Positions 23,538 through 35,464 of a DNA stretch of 64,000 nt are shown in pieces (positions within the stretch are counted from its first letter, which is position 1; the number at the start of each line of letters is the position of its first letter). The translations under genes were made by a program, and so were the position numbers. The notes beneath the pieces are model-generated. The model did not search any database. It was not told the DNA's origin and saw only the letters and a list, made by a program, of their open reading frames with translations. This DNA is from Hypomesus transpacificus (Eukaryota; Chordata; Actinopteri; Osmeriformes; Osmeridae), in NCBI RefSeq assembly GCF_021917145.1, contig NC_061064.1, positions 5,658,091 through 5,722,090 on the forward strand. Reading direction: 5' to 3'.

Positions 23538-23834
23538 TTTTTAATTTTTAATTTAACCTTTATTTAACCAGGCAGAATAATTTAAGAACAAACTTCATTT
23601 ACAAAGATGGCCTGACAAAAAGCTAAAGCTTTTTGAGGGAGAGGGGAAGGGGCTATGGAATACAAACCTGGTTAAAAGCACAACGGCACCTAACCACAGC
23701 AGTACAACATACAGAAGAAAAACAAGCAGGGCATTTGTACATAGGGAATCAGAGAGGACAAAAAAATGTAAAAGCACAAGAACACAAAGCAAGGCAGACT
23801 ATTTACACCAGACAACAACCACAATCAATACATA
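23538..23834. repeat. Interspersed teleost repeat (TTTAACCTTTATTTAACCAGG type)
   Basis: Begins with a segment I associate with a family frequent in salmonid and pike genomes. The remainder shows no coding potential. The family cannot be named from sequence alone. Confidence 0.45.
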
Positions 23835-24051
23835 GGGCCCGATCTTGCACCCAGTGCAAATGACTTAGTCAACGACGCGAGTATAATTCCTAGTTTGCAC
23901 TCGACGCAAAGCCAACTTTTCCCTTCCGCCGTTATAATAGCAATCGACCATGGAACAAGCGCTGCTCTTAAAGGGAATGTGAGATGAGGCTCTGATTAGT
24001 TTATTGCACGTTACGCCCAAACCACACCCATTAGTCGTCAAAATAGGGCCC
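23835..24051. mobile_element. MITE with GGGCCC ends
   Basis: A 217-bp segment bounded by GGGCCCGATCTTGCACC and the complement GGGCCCTATTTTGACG. It resembles abundant short fish DNA elements. It lies immediately left of segmental duplication unit I. Confidence 0.55.
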
Positions 24052-24443
24052 TGGATATCTAACAACATTAGCTCCCTACATAAATTTCGATAGGCTCCCT
24101 GCTCCGCACGACGCAGTTTCCAGGGTTTACACTATAGTCTCTTCCTCATTCGGCTTGGTTGTTGTCTTTCCTGAATCCTCCTTGAAGCTTTGTAGGCCAG
24201 GTAGACCAATGGTTACATTTAGCAAGGTATCAACCTCATTCCTCTCAATGATACTTCACTGAGAAGTAATAAACTAGCTGTAAAAAGTATGTTGCTGTCT
24301 GAGCAATGTTGAGCTGGCAGTTGATTTACTGGACATTCTAAAGACAGTCATCTGCCAAGTACCAACAACTGCCATCTTTAAAATGTTGGGATTTGTTGGG
24401 GCAGTGTGCCAGCTGCTTAATGCTCAAAAATCATGCTGTGGAT
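24052..24443 (-). pseudogene. Left part of duplication unit I with PIF/Harbinger transposase N-terminal relic
   Basis: This stretch is a close paralogue of 48386-48753. On the minus strand both encode an N-terminal transposase-like segment (in the second copy RRRMRKRLWCKPWILR, then EQGAYPNLCKELMLLD) typical of Harbinger transposases. The frame is broken here. The sequence is cut at 24443 by the hAT-bounded segment and resumes at 38563. Confidence 0.6.
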
Positions 24444-24577
24444 TAGTGATGGGAAGTTCGGATAATTTTACTGATTCGGTTCTTTGAATCTCGTTCAGTA
24501 AAATGAAAAATGAACAAATCTTTTTTCAAGTCTTTCTTTCATTTCACCGGAGGGGGGGGGAGGGGGGGTACAATGAT

Positions 24578-24607
<30 letters not shown>
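24578..24607 (+). repeat. poly-G tract of 30 bases
   Basis: A G run flanked by two TACAATGAT words, with shorter G-runs just upstream (24552-24568). Confidence 0.9.
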
Positions 24608-24608
<1 letters not shown>

Positions 24609-25083
24609 ACAATGATAATGATAAGTAATATGGTTGATTACAATAATGTATCATGACAGTTTGTATGATTTGGTCATTTATTATCACACTAGCATTTAAT
24701 TATCACGGCAAACAATTACACTGCACTAAACTATAAGTGTAAATGTAAAGTGAAAATAACAAAACCAGTTAGTATGATGACTTGAGCGAATATCCTTCAC
24801 GTCTTACTAAAACAGCGGCCATGCGAAAGGGAATGAGGAAACTGTATCCTCTACTAAAAAATACAATGCAGGCAGTGTTGCCAGGTCCTCGCTTTTCCCG
24901 CGGAATTGGGCTATTATTGAAGTGTTGCCGCGGGTTGAATTTTTTATCCGCTGGTTCGGGTAGACTTATTTTGCATGCAAATGTAGCCTGTGTATGGTGA
25001 AACTCACTCCTCAAGTATGTAATAGGCCACCCGCGTCTGCAAAGTGCTAGCTTTTCGTTGGCGTAGTTGGTAGTGGTGGTGTC

Positions 25084-25653
25084 AGGCCAAATAGTGTCCT
25101 AGGGCCAAATAGTGTCCTACCTGACGTCACAATGCCGTTCCGAAGCAAGGACGCGTCCGTTGCTATAGCGACCTTAAATTCCTGAGATATTTACGCGTGC
25201 TAGCAGGAAACTGTCATGGTTGCTATACTGGTTACTAGGTAGGAAGTTTTGTATTTAGGCTTATGTAAACCAGTTTATTCTACTCTACTATTTAAAGTTT
25301 TCACTCGTTTGATAGCTAGTGCTAGCTGACTAATTGTTTTCGTCAAAATAATTCACTTATTTAGTATCAATTTTAACAGACCGGGAAGGCAACAGTATTC
25401 TACCTGCGCGCGTTGCTGTCTCAGGAATGTCGAACGAGTGAAAACTTTAAATAGTAGAGTAGAATAACCTGGTTTAAATAAGCCTAAATACAAAACTTCC
25501 TACCTAGTAACCAGTATAGCAACCATGACAGTTTCCTGCTAGCACGCGTAAATATCTCAGGAATTTAAGGTCGGCGACGGACACGTCCTTGCTTCGGAAC
25601 GGCATTGTGACGTCAGGTAGGACACTATTTGGCCCTAGGACACTATTTGGCCT
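25084..25653. mobile_element. Non-autonomous DNA element with ~225-bp inverted repeats
   Basis: The left arm (25084-25310) and right arm (about 25433-25653) are inverted copies starting AGGCCAAATAGTGTCC, itself repeated once as GGGCCAAATAGTGTCC. The 120-bp centre is unique. No reading frame is present. It truncates the tRNA-like repeat at 25057-25079. Confidence 0.85.
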
Positions 25654-25849
25654 AACAGTGCCACTGCTCAGAATGATCGATCCCCTCTAGTTTTAAAATG
25701 GGTACAGGGAACCACTAAAAGCTTCTGACCAATGACCTCAGATTATGAGTGGGTGTATGAAGCTGTATCAAATCAGAAACATAAAGGTTAAGAAACGGTT
25801 GAAATTTCAATGTGAAATTGCATGAAATTGCACATGGTATTTCAGAAGG

Positions 25850-26310
25850 ATGTCATCCTGTTTATCCAAACAGATAATCAAAATCATGACAGACCAAAGG
25901 TTTAAAGCTGGATTTGAACCTACAACCCTATACTTTACAGGCCACCATCACATTGAGCTATTCTCAATGCTGCATATTATCATGTTCAGTTACTGTATAA
26001 ACAAGTAGCTGTTTCTCCTGTGGTAAGTGTTGTTAGATTCAGCCAAAGTTGAAACTGCTCTAATTTTGTCATATGTCAATGTCAATTTTGTCAATGTCAT
26101 ATTTTGACATACCAAGGTAAAATTGTTTGTGGTACTTCAAAATGATGTCATCCTGTTTAACTAAACAAATAATCACAATTATAACAGGCCATTAGATCGT
26201 GGCTGGATTCAAACCTACAACCCAGGCCACTGTCCCAGCCCTTTGAGCTATTCTCAGTGTTATGGATTGTTATGTTCAGTCACTGTATAAAAAAGTAAGC
26301 TGTTTTTCCT
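25850..26310 (-). repeat. Tandemly duplicated tRNA-like repeat upstream of the meprin cluster
   Basis: Two related units (about 25850-26030 and 26125-26310) share AGGATGTCATCCTGTTTA-type starts, a minus-strand B-box-like GGTT(T/C)GAATCC region (seen as GGATTTGAACCTACAACC) and TGAGCTATTCTCA. A diverged third piece is at about 36835-36970. They are not functional tRNA genes. Confidence 0.5.
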
Positions 26311-26454
26311 TCCTACCAAAGAAACCCTAATAAAACCAACAATACCAATAGGGTTCCCCCTGACGGAGGAATCCTAATAATGTAGTTGTGCTTCAAACTG
26401 CCTCCGAGTGCAGGTCCATTGTCGTTTCACACTGTAGAAGTCAGACAGGTAGAT

Positions 26455-26583
26455 TGCCGAGGCAAGTAGGGTGAAGTGCCTTGCCCAAGGACACAACGTC
26501 AATGTGTCATTTGGCACAGCTGGGAATTTAAACAACAACCATCTGATTAAAAGCCCGACTCCTTAACCGCTCAGCCATCTGAC
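26455..26583 (-). repeat. tRNA-derived SINE, minus-strand copy
   Basis: Contains AGGGTGAAGTGCCTTGCCC and AACCGCTCAGCCATCTGAC, the complements of the SINE body and head of the family at 13888. It lacks the tail. Confidence 0.8.
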
Positions 26584-26725
26584 CATATGTATAGATCAAG
26601 GAATATATTCAATGATATTTTAGTTCTAGCTTTTTATTAAATGATCGAATCGCAACCTTGTGGTTTAGCAAATCTCTGTTTATTGTAATTAGCATGACTG
26701 AATGTCTCTAGAACACCTCAAGATT

Positions 26726-29218
26726 ATGTATTTCACAACTTTTCTTGTGGTGAGTTTAGCTGTCTCACACACACTGAGTCTGGTAAGAGTTTTACCTGAA
26801 TTGTTCCCTGTTACTGTTGTTTATTGCAACTGTTGTTTATTTATTTTAAAATATGAATCTATCTATCATTCTTTTTCTATACTTCAACGTAAAAAAAAAA
26901 AAAACACTTACTCATAAGCCTGAACCCAGAATCAAGTTTAGGGTATTAATTATTGACATTGACGTTGAGAAAATTATCATTCTATATTTAGTATGCTGTT
27001 ATACTGTCAGTCTGGATGAAAATATGAATGGCCAAGTAGAAGATGATCAATAATATTCACATTCACACTTCTCTCATTCTTTTTAAAAAAATTGAGGAAA
27101 ATAAGGACATCTCTGAAATAAATAAAGGTAAAGTTAAAATATACTTCTTTCCATATTTTTCAACTTCTTCTCGAGGGACTGGATTGTTCATGTACTCCAG
27201 CACAGCTTCAGGGCAGGAAGGGGACTCGGCCTGGCTGGAGAGCAGGAGGATGACTCCCAGCAGGCTGTGCAATGTCCAGTGTCTGCAGTTTTACTACTAC
27301 CACAGTGGGAACCAGGCAGACCAGCTCAACATCTGGATCAGAGAATACCAGGATGAGAGTGACTCCAGAGGAACGCTGCGCCTCATGGGACAGATCACAG
27401 GTGGGGTTGTTTGTTTGGGGAGAGGGGTAGGGGCGGGTTGGATATGATAAACACAAAGACTAAGTTCAATCTTGCACACCTCTCGCAGATCGTAAAAGGG
27501 GTTGTCCTCTGTCTCTCTCAGGTCCAGCCTCTAACTACTGGCAGCTGCACCACGTGCCTCTGAACGCCACCAGAAGCTTTCAGGTGGAGTTTGAGGTGCG
27601 TATAGGAGCAGGAAGTTCTACCGGAGGCTTAGCCATCGACGACATCAACCTGTCAGAGACCGAGTGTCCCCATCTGACCTGGCAGATCAGGAACTTGGAG
27701 AACCGTCTAACAACTAGCAAATCTGGCACTTTTCTGTACAGCCCTCGACTGTACTCTAGTGAAGGATATGGGTACCAGATAGTGGTCGTATTATTCACAA
27801 GTTATTTTGGCGCGTATGTGCGTCTGGTGTCTGGTCAGTATGATGACCAGCTCCAGTGGCCTTGTCCCTGGAGGCAGGTGACCTTCCAGGCTCTGGACCA
27901 GAACCCTCAGATCCAGCTGCAGATGTCCGAAAGGTTAAGCCTCACCACTGACCCTACAGAGACTGAGATATGGGACAATCCACGTAAGGTTGGAACGCTT
28001 TACACTCACGAGAACAATGAGCAGTTCTATGTAGACACTGATGGGAAGAACGTTCTTCAGCAGGCTGAGTGACATGAAAACCAAAAACGACCTCAAGGGC
28101 GGTGATGCCATCATCCTTGCCTCCTTCCAAGGTAATAACATCATATGCAGAAGCTCTTACAAAAGTTCCTCTATAGACACACAAATGAGGCTTTTTCACA
28201 TTTTGACATCAGCGTGTCAAAAGACATCCAAAGTGAGAATTGTGAGAAGATTTTGACAATTTGATCAATATTGTAACTATACAATAGTATTGATATTGTG
28301 AAATTGTAATATGAAGAAAACAATAGGTAATCTCATATAATTATACTTAATAAAAATAATAATAAGGTAACACAAAATCATAGTAATATATATGAATGGT
28401 AAATCTTTAAACTTCTCCAACATTTTACGCTTTTGTAATTCATGTAACTTGTGTAACTTTTTGCCACCAGACATTTCCCCTCTCCTCCAGAACAATTCTC
28501 TTCCGTGCCCTACACTCCCACCTGTGAAGTTTAGTAGTCAGACACCACAGAACCTGGACGAGGGTACATGTGCCACACGGTATGGAATACACTTGAAGTA
28601 AAGCTGTTTTGAAAGTAATAACATATTTTGAGTATAGCTACACTTATATCTGTTGTTTTCGTTGTATAAGAGTTCTGAAATATAAATGTGAACCTTTGTT
28701 GCAGGTTGTTGTCGGGGCAGAGTGGTTGTGGTGGGGAGCAGAGTGATTGTCGTGGGGGGCAGAGTGGTTGTTGTAGGGGGCAGAGTGGTTCATTACCACT
28801 CGGCCCCCTACAACAACCACTTTGCCCCCTACAACACCCTGCAACAAAGGTTCAAATCCAACAACCATTGAGACCACTCTGCCCCCTACAACAACTAAGG
28901 AAGGTAAAAGGTACACTTAGTTTAGGTTAATTTTATCTGAAGCATTATGTGAAAATGATACAATATTGAAGCAACACATTAGAAAGTATGACATTAAGGG
29001 GTAAATGATAAAAATGTCCAAAAGCAATGGGGTACATTTATACAAAGTAAAAAAATAAGGTTTTTGATCAAAACCAAATACATAGAAACCCAAAGTCTAT
29101 ACATGTGATTGAAGTCATAATTCCACCTTTCCTCCACAGTATTCTTGGCTTCTCTCCTGGTGTGGCGTCTTCCCCTGTGCTGCTGCTACTGACTCTCCTG
29201 TTTCTGCTGACTTACTGA
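26726..29218 (+). pseudogene. Meprin-like gene copy A: astacin domain deleted, frameshifted
   Basis: Signal-peptide exon 26726-26782 (MYFTTFLVVSLAVSHTLSL), degraded propeptide exons near 26923 and 27086-27124, then directly the MAM exon 27176-27400, the MAM/MATH exon from 27522, and exons 28471-28579, about 28705-28916 and 29140-29218. Against the intact copy B, exons 4-9 with the whole zinc-protease domain are missing, the donor after exon 2 is altered, and a net 2-base loss at about 28035 causes a stop at 28070-28072 inside the MATH domain. The stalk exon is rearranged into a palindrome. The rest is very similar to B, so inactivation looks fairly recent. Confidence 0.88.
28689..28910. repeat. 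Palindromic stalk minisatellite in meprin copy A
   Basis: Units of the type ACCACTCTGCCCCCTACAACA (Thr/Pro-rich when read forward) occur forward at about 28790-28905 and inverted at about 28706-28790. The segment GAACCTTTGTTGCAGG, including the splice acceptor, appears at 28691 and inverted at about 28836-28852. The inverted arm would encode Val/Gly/Cys-rich sequence instead of the Thr/Pro stalk. Confidence 0.8.
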
Positions 29219-29507
29219 TGCGTGTGCCCCCCCACCTCACCAGCATGGATCACTGACCTGCAACAAATAACCTGTTACCTTTGACTAATGCCCTTATAGG
29301 GCTAGTGGTTAAAAGGCCTAAAGGTCTATAAAAAAGATTGTACCCTGTTGGTGAACATTGAGTCATTTTTTTTTTGCAGAAGGTGGTGAAGGTCTAGTGC
29401 TTTAATAAATAGTTTTACCAACTATTTTAAATGGCTGATAATATTTTTTACGATTATTCTCTTCTACGATTATTCTCTTAGTCTAACTATTCTAAATGTT
29501 GGCATTT

Positions 29508-29629
29508 GGGCCCAGTTTCCCAGACATGGTTTAATGTCTTAGACTCAGAAAGTTTCCAGTAGAGATCTTTATTAAAATTGTATTTTACTTTGGGACCAGG
29601 CTTAATCCATGCTTAGGAAAATGTGCCAT
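29508..29629. mobile_element. Short MITE in the 3' flank of meprin copy A
   Basis: Bounded by GGGCCCAGTTTCCCAGACATGG and a degraded complement. The same element lies at about 35705-35825 behind copy B, where the right end (CATGTCTAGTAAACTGGGCC) is clearer. It was therefore present before the genes were duplicated. Confidence 0.6.
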
Positions 29630-30239
29630 AGAGTTTCAATTTCTATTACATATTAGGATTAAAATAAAACAGTTTTTTGCATGATCCTAATGCCTGTCTT
29701 TATAAATCAATGCATTACATGTCATTTTATTAATTATAAAATATATAAATGTGAACTATCAGTTAAAAGTAGTATTAGTACCAGATTGAAATATTTAATG
29801 ACAGAATTAAGGTGTCTTCGTGTAAAATAAAAATAAAATAATGTAGTTGTTCTTCAAACTGCCTCCGAGTGCAGCTCCATAGTCGTTTAACACTGTAGAA
29901 GTCAGACAGGTAGAAATCAGACAGGTAGAAGTCAGAGAGGTAGATTTCAATAACGGAAATCAGTCATCAACCAACTGTCTTTGACACAAACAGGTTCTGT
30001 CTAATTGAATTAACCGTCAAAAATGATCTCATTTTAGAATGTGGTTTGAAAACAAGTTCAAGCATTTCCCTGAATCAAAACAGGAATCATGTACCCGCTT
30101 ATAAGACATGTAAGATGTATAAGACATTGAATGTTCGAAACCTAAACTCTGTTGATGAGGTTTACCCTGTCAACAACAGTAATGTAAGATTACGTAAGAG
30201 ATTTCTTCTTGTTCACTTGTTCTAAGGACCTTCTCTCTT

Positions 30240-30596
30240 CTTCTGGCCACTACAATAACCACTATGCCCCCTACAACAACTGAGGAAAATAACACGTACC
30301 CCTGGTTCAGGTTAGTTGTGTCTGAAGCATTATGTGAAAATGATATAATATTGAAGCAACACATTAGAATGTATGACATTAAGGGGTAAATGAAAACTGT
30401 CCTAAAGGAATGTGGTACCTACAAAGTACAAAATAAGGTTTTTGATCAAAATCAAACACATGGAAACCTAAAGGCTATACGTTTTATTGAAGTCATAATT
30501 CCACCTTTCCTCCACAGTATTCTTGGCTTCTCTCCTGGTGTGGCGTCTTCCCCTGTGCTGCTGCTACTGACTCTCCTGTTTCTGCTGACTTACTGA
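30240..30596 (+). pseudogene. Meprin-like copy C: 3' fragment only
   Basis: A stalk fragment (ACCACTATGCCCCCTACAACA at about 30257-30277), the following intron and the last exon (30518-30596, encoding [20 protein letters not shown] to the stop) are nearly identical to copy A. No upstream exons are present: sequence before 30240 matches 5'-flanking DNA of the genes. It is a truncated duplicate. Confidence 0.85.
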
Positions 30597-30986
30597 TGCG
30601 TGTGGCCCGCCACCTCATCAGCATGGATCACTGACCTGCAACACATAATAATATACCATATTTAGAATGTGGTTTGAAAACCAGTTTATGCATTTCCTTA
30701 ATGCAAAACAAGAAGCACCCTTATAATCCACTGTATGTTCAAAACCTAAGCTCAGTTGATGAGGAGTTATACCCAGTCAACAATTGTTTTTTCATCTAAG
30801 AGATTTATTCTCCTTGTTTACTTGTTCTGAGGGACTTCACTGTTCCTATATCTATAGATTAAGGAATAGATTCAAGGACATTTTAATTCTTGCTTTTATT
30901 TTAATGATCGAAATTGCAACTTCATGGTTTAGAAAATCTCTGTTTATTGTAATTAGCTTGACTGAATGTCCGAAGAACACCTCAAG

Positions 30987-33900
30987 ATGATGTATTTCAC
31001 AACTTTTCTTGCAGTGAGCTTTGCTGTCTCTCAAACACTGAGTCTGGTAAGAGTTGTACCTGAATTCTTCATTGTTACTGTTGTTTATTGCAACTGTTGT
31101 TTATTTATTAGAAAATATTAATTAATATATCATTCTTTTTCTCTACTTCAACATTTAAAAAATTCTACACTTTCTCCAAAGCCTGAACCCAGGATCAAGG
31201 GTAAGGTCTTAATTGTTGACATTGAAAACATTATTATCTTATTATAATAATATTACTATAATAATTTCATAATGATCATATATTTAGTATGCTGTTATAC
31301 TGTCAGTCTGGATGAAAATACGAATGGCCAAGTAAAGAATTACAAGTAATATTCACATTCACACTTCTCTCATTCTTTTTAAAGAAATTGAGGAAAATGA
31401 GGACATCTCTGAAATAAATAAAGGTAAAGTTGTGTTGGGGTACAGTATTCTTTACTAATATCACCATTTTACAACAGTACTTTACAAAACGCATTGTTTG
31501 AATGTCGAGTGTCCCAACATGTTGACCATTTCTCCATTGTTCTTTTAGATCTGGGACTAACGGGTGGAGATATACTAGAAGTGAGAGTTTCCATTGTGTA
31601 CAATGTTATTCTAATCTTAAGATTTTGAAGTGGGATCTAAACACCATGCTACCATACTCTTAGTCAAAATGTCTGTTTTATCCTTATGATCCAGCTGAAT
31701 CCCAACCAAAGGAACGCCATACTGAATACTGACCGGCTATGGACATCTCCAGTTCCCTACGTTCTTGATAATAGTCTAGGTAAAGTTCACTCTTAAAAAT
31801 GTATTGCTAGGCCAGTGTACTTGCTTGTAAGATGACTGTTTGTTTTTCTGTTTTTCCTTTGATGACTGCTTATAATTACTTTGACTTTTCTTGAAGACAT
31901 GAATGCCAAAGGAGTTATCCTACGAGCTTTAGACCAGTTCAGACTGAAGACGTGCATTGACTTCAAGCCATGGACCTCTGAACTGTACTACATAAACATT
32001 CAGAAGTTAGACGGGTATGTGGAACATTGATTACCTACCTATTAATGACATAATGTAGGCCAATTCGGCAGATATTACCCTGTCAATTATACTATAACAG
32101 AACAGAAAGATGTTTTGGAATTCCTAACTTCAAATGTTTTCAATAGCATTGGAAAACAATTGCTATATGTGTAAAAGCATTGGTTGTGTTGGTCAACATT
32201 TGTTGACCGGGGAAGTTAGTCTAGTACATTGACATGAGTAGTATAGAATGTTTGCATTTCATAAAATGTTCATTTAGCAGACACTTATATTCACTTACAG
32301 CCTTTCAAGGGGGTGATTGGAAGCTGCGACCTCTTCATCTCTAGTTGAATACTCAAACCACTAAGTTACACTTATTCCCCCTCACATAATTCCACAGTCA
32401 TGATCAAAAAAACTGTCCAATATGCAGAAATGTACAAGAGATGATAGTGCCATTGGAATCATGTTTTTCAATTATATTAAATGCTCCAGACTCTACTTTA
32501 GGATTATATCTACATATGCATGACTCTCTATGCCCTAATCCTTGAGTGAACCGCTCACCTAAAGTTGGAACGATTGAAATGTCCCAATGAATAAAATCAA
32601 TGCGAGTGTGACCTGACTAAACAGTTTTTATGTTAGATGTTTCTCGTATTTAGGGAAAGTAATCGCCAACGGACAAGACTTATCTATTGGATATGGTTGT
32701 GACTATAAATCAGTGGTGGAGCATGAGTTCATGCACGCGCTTGGCTTCTATCATGAGCAATCCAGATACGACAGAGATGCTTACGTGCGGATTCTCAGGG
32801 AAAACATATTAAGTGGTATGATGAGCTAATTGTGCACGATTTGAATTCCAAGTGACGTCTTTAAAACGGTTTATGATGTTGCAACGTGTGATGTACATAT
32901 TTTGTGATTACATTTTATGATTTTATGGTGACAGGTTATGAATTTGCTTTTGACAAAACATCGGTCAGTCAAACCACCAACCTAGGCACCCTATATGACT
33001 TCAACTCAGTGATGCACTATGGCAAAGATTTCTTTACCAACGGCAACGGATACACCATCATCACTCTTCAGTCCGAGTTCCAGGATGTGATTGGCCAACA
33101 GCTGGAAATTAGCCCCAACGACGTCCTGAAGATAAACAGACTCTACAGCTGCAGTGAGTTGGCCTACAACAGAGGCTGCTGATTAACATAATTTTTTCGA
33201 ATGTACTTGCTAAATACGTGTTCCGGATTTTACGATTCATTCCAAACTTGGCTAATCAGTCACTGTGTTGTGTATCGCCTCCTTCTAGATGAAAGTGTTG
33301 CGTTTATGGAATACTGCAGTTCCTCAGAGGAGGGTATGTGTGGGGTGAGCCGCTGTTCCAGGATTGTGGAGAACAACTGGAATACAGTGGAGAGTGCTGT
33401 TGGGGGTCCCTTTAGTGACCACACCAACCTGGATACCAGCCTGAATGGTAAAACATGGAAATCATTTGAGACTGTGTGTCAAAATTTTAGCACGCAACAA
33501 TTAATGAATGAATAATATCTATCATAGTCAATATAATTGTACATCTTCATACATTTAAAGCGGGCATGCTTAATCTATGAATAAATATACTTGTGTCTAA
33601 TTTTCAACTTCTTCTCGAGGGACTGGATTGTTCATGTACTCCAGCACAGCTTCAGGGCAGGAGGGGGACTCGGCCTGGCTGGAGAGCAGGAGGATGACTC
33701 CCAGCAGGCTGTGCAATGTCCAGTGTCTGCAGTTTTACTACTACCACAGTGGGAACCAGTCAGACCAGCTCAACATCTGGATCAGAGAATACCAGGATGA
33801 GAGTGACTCCAGAGGAACGCTGCGCCTCATGGGACAGATCACAGGTGGGGTTTTGTGTTTGGGGAGAGGGGTAGGGGCGGGTTGGATCTTAGACACCTCT

Positions 33901-35464
33901 CTCAGATGGTAAAATGTGTTGTCTTCTCTGTCTCTCTCAGGTCCACCTTCAAACCACTGGCAGCTGCACCACGTGCCTCTGAACGCCAGCAGAAGCTTCC
34001 AGGTGGAGTTTGAGGTGCGTAAAGGAGCAGGAAATTCTACCGGAGGCTTCGCCATTGATGACATCAACCTGTCAGAGACCGAGTGTCCCCATCTGACCTG
34101 GCAGATCAGGAACTTTGAGAACCTTCTAACAACTAGCAACTCTGGCACTTTTCTGTACAGCCCTCGACTGTACTCTAGTGAAGGATATGCATACCAGATA
34201 GTGGTTAGCTTATCCAGGAGTTATTTTGGCACATATGTGCGTCTGGTGTCTGGTCAGTATGATGACCAGCTCCAGTGGCCTTGTCCCTGGAGGCAGGTGA
34301 CCTTCCAGGCTCTGGACCAGAACCCTCAGATCCAGCTGCAGATGTCCAAAAGTGTTAGCCTCACCACTGACCCTACAGAGACTGAGATATGGGACAATCC
34401 ACGTAAGGTTGGAACGCTTTACACTGACGAGAACAATGAGCAGTTCTATGGTAACACTCAGATGGGAAGAACCATCTTCAGCAGGCTGAGTGACATGAAA
34501 ACCAAAAACTACCTCAAGGGTGGTGATGCCATCATCCTTGCCTCCTTCCAAGGTAATAATGGAGAAGCTCTTCCAAAAGTTCCTTTATAGACACACAAAT
34601 GAGGCTTTTTCACATTTTGACATCAGCTGTCAAAAGACATCAAAAGTGAGAATTGTGAGAAGATTTTGACAATTTGATCAATATTGTAACTATGCAATAA
34701 TATTGAGATTGTGAAATTATGATATGAAGAAAACAATAGGTAATATCACATAATTATTCTTAATGAAAATAATAATAAGGTAATACAAAAACATAGTAAT
34801 AAATGTGAATGGTAAATCTTTAAATTTCTCCAACGTTTTACGCTTCTGTAATTCATGTAACTCGTGTCACTTTTTGCCACCAGACATCTCCCCTCTCCTC
34901 CAGAACAATTATCTTCCGTGCCCTACACTCCCACCTGTGAAGTTTAGCAGCCAGACACCACAGAACCTGGACGAGGGTACATGTGCCACACGGTATGGAA
35001 TAGAACATTATAGTGTTCTTCAAATGTAGCTACCCTTATATCTTGTTTAATTTTAAAATTATTTTGAATAAATGTTAATCTGTTCAACTTTGTTGCAGGT
35101 TTATTACTACTATGCCCCCCCCCACAACAACTGAGGAAGATAACAGGTAAACCTGGTTCAGGTTAATTGTATCTGAAGCATTGTGTGAAAATGATCCAAT
35201 ATTGAAGAAACACATTAGAAAGTATGACATTAAGGGGTAAATTATAAAACTGTCCAAATCGAATGTCGTAAGAATGTAGTACATTTACACAAAGTACAAA
35301 ATAAAGTTTTTGATCAAAACCAAATACATAGAAACCTAAAGGCTATATGTTTTATTGAAGTCATAATTCTCCCTTTCCTCCACAGTATTCATGGCTTCTC
35401 TCCTGCTGTGGCGTCTTCCCCTGTGCTGCTGCTACTGACTCTCCTGTTTCTGCTGACTCACTGA
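30987..35464 (+). CDS. Meprin-like astacin metalloprotease with MAM and MATH domains, GPI-type tail (copy B, intact)
   Basis: Fourteen exons, all phases consistent: 30987-31046, 31182-31200, 31385-31423, 31549-31580, 31695-31779, 31897-32014, 32637-32815, 32935-33153, 33289-33447, 33620-33844, 33941-34552, 34884-34992, 35099-35146 and 35386-35464; 660 aa. Order: signal peptide, short propeptide, protease starting [10 protein letters not shown], zinc site [12 protein letters not shown] (about residues 147-158), Met-turn SVMHY (about 203), MAM (about 260-430), MATH/TRAF (about 430-590), short Thr/Pro stalk, hydrophobic end. Meprins are membrane or secreted zinc proteases of intestine and kidney that cleave peptides and matrix proteins. 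Unlike mammalian meprins, no EGF domain or cytoplasmic tail is seen: the protein ends [16 protein letters not shown], as expected for GPI attachment. A second ATG follows the first directly. Confidence 0.92.
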
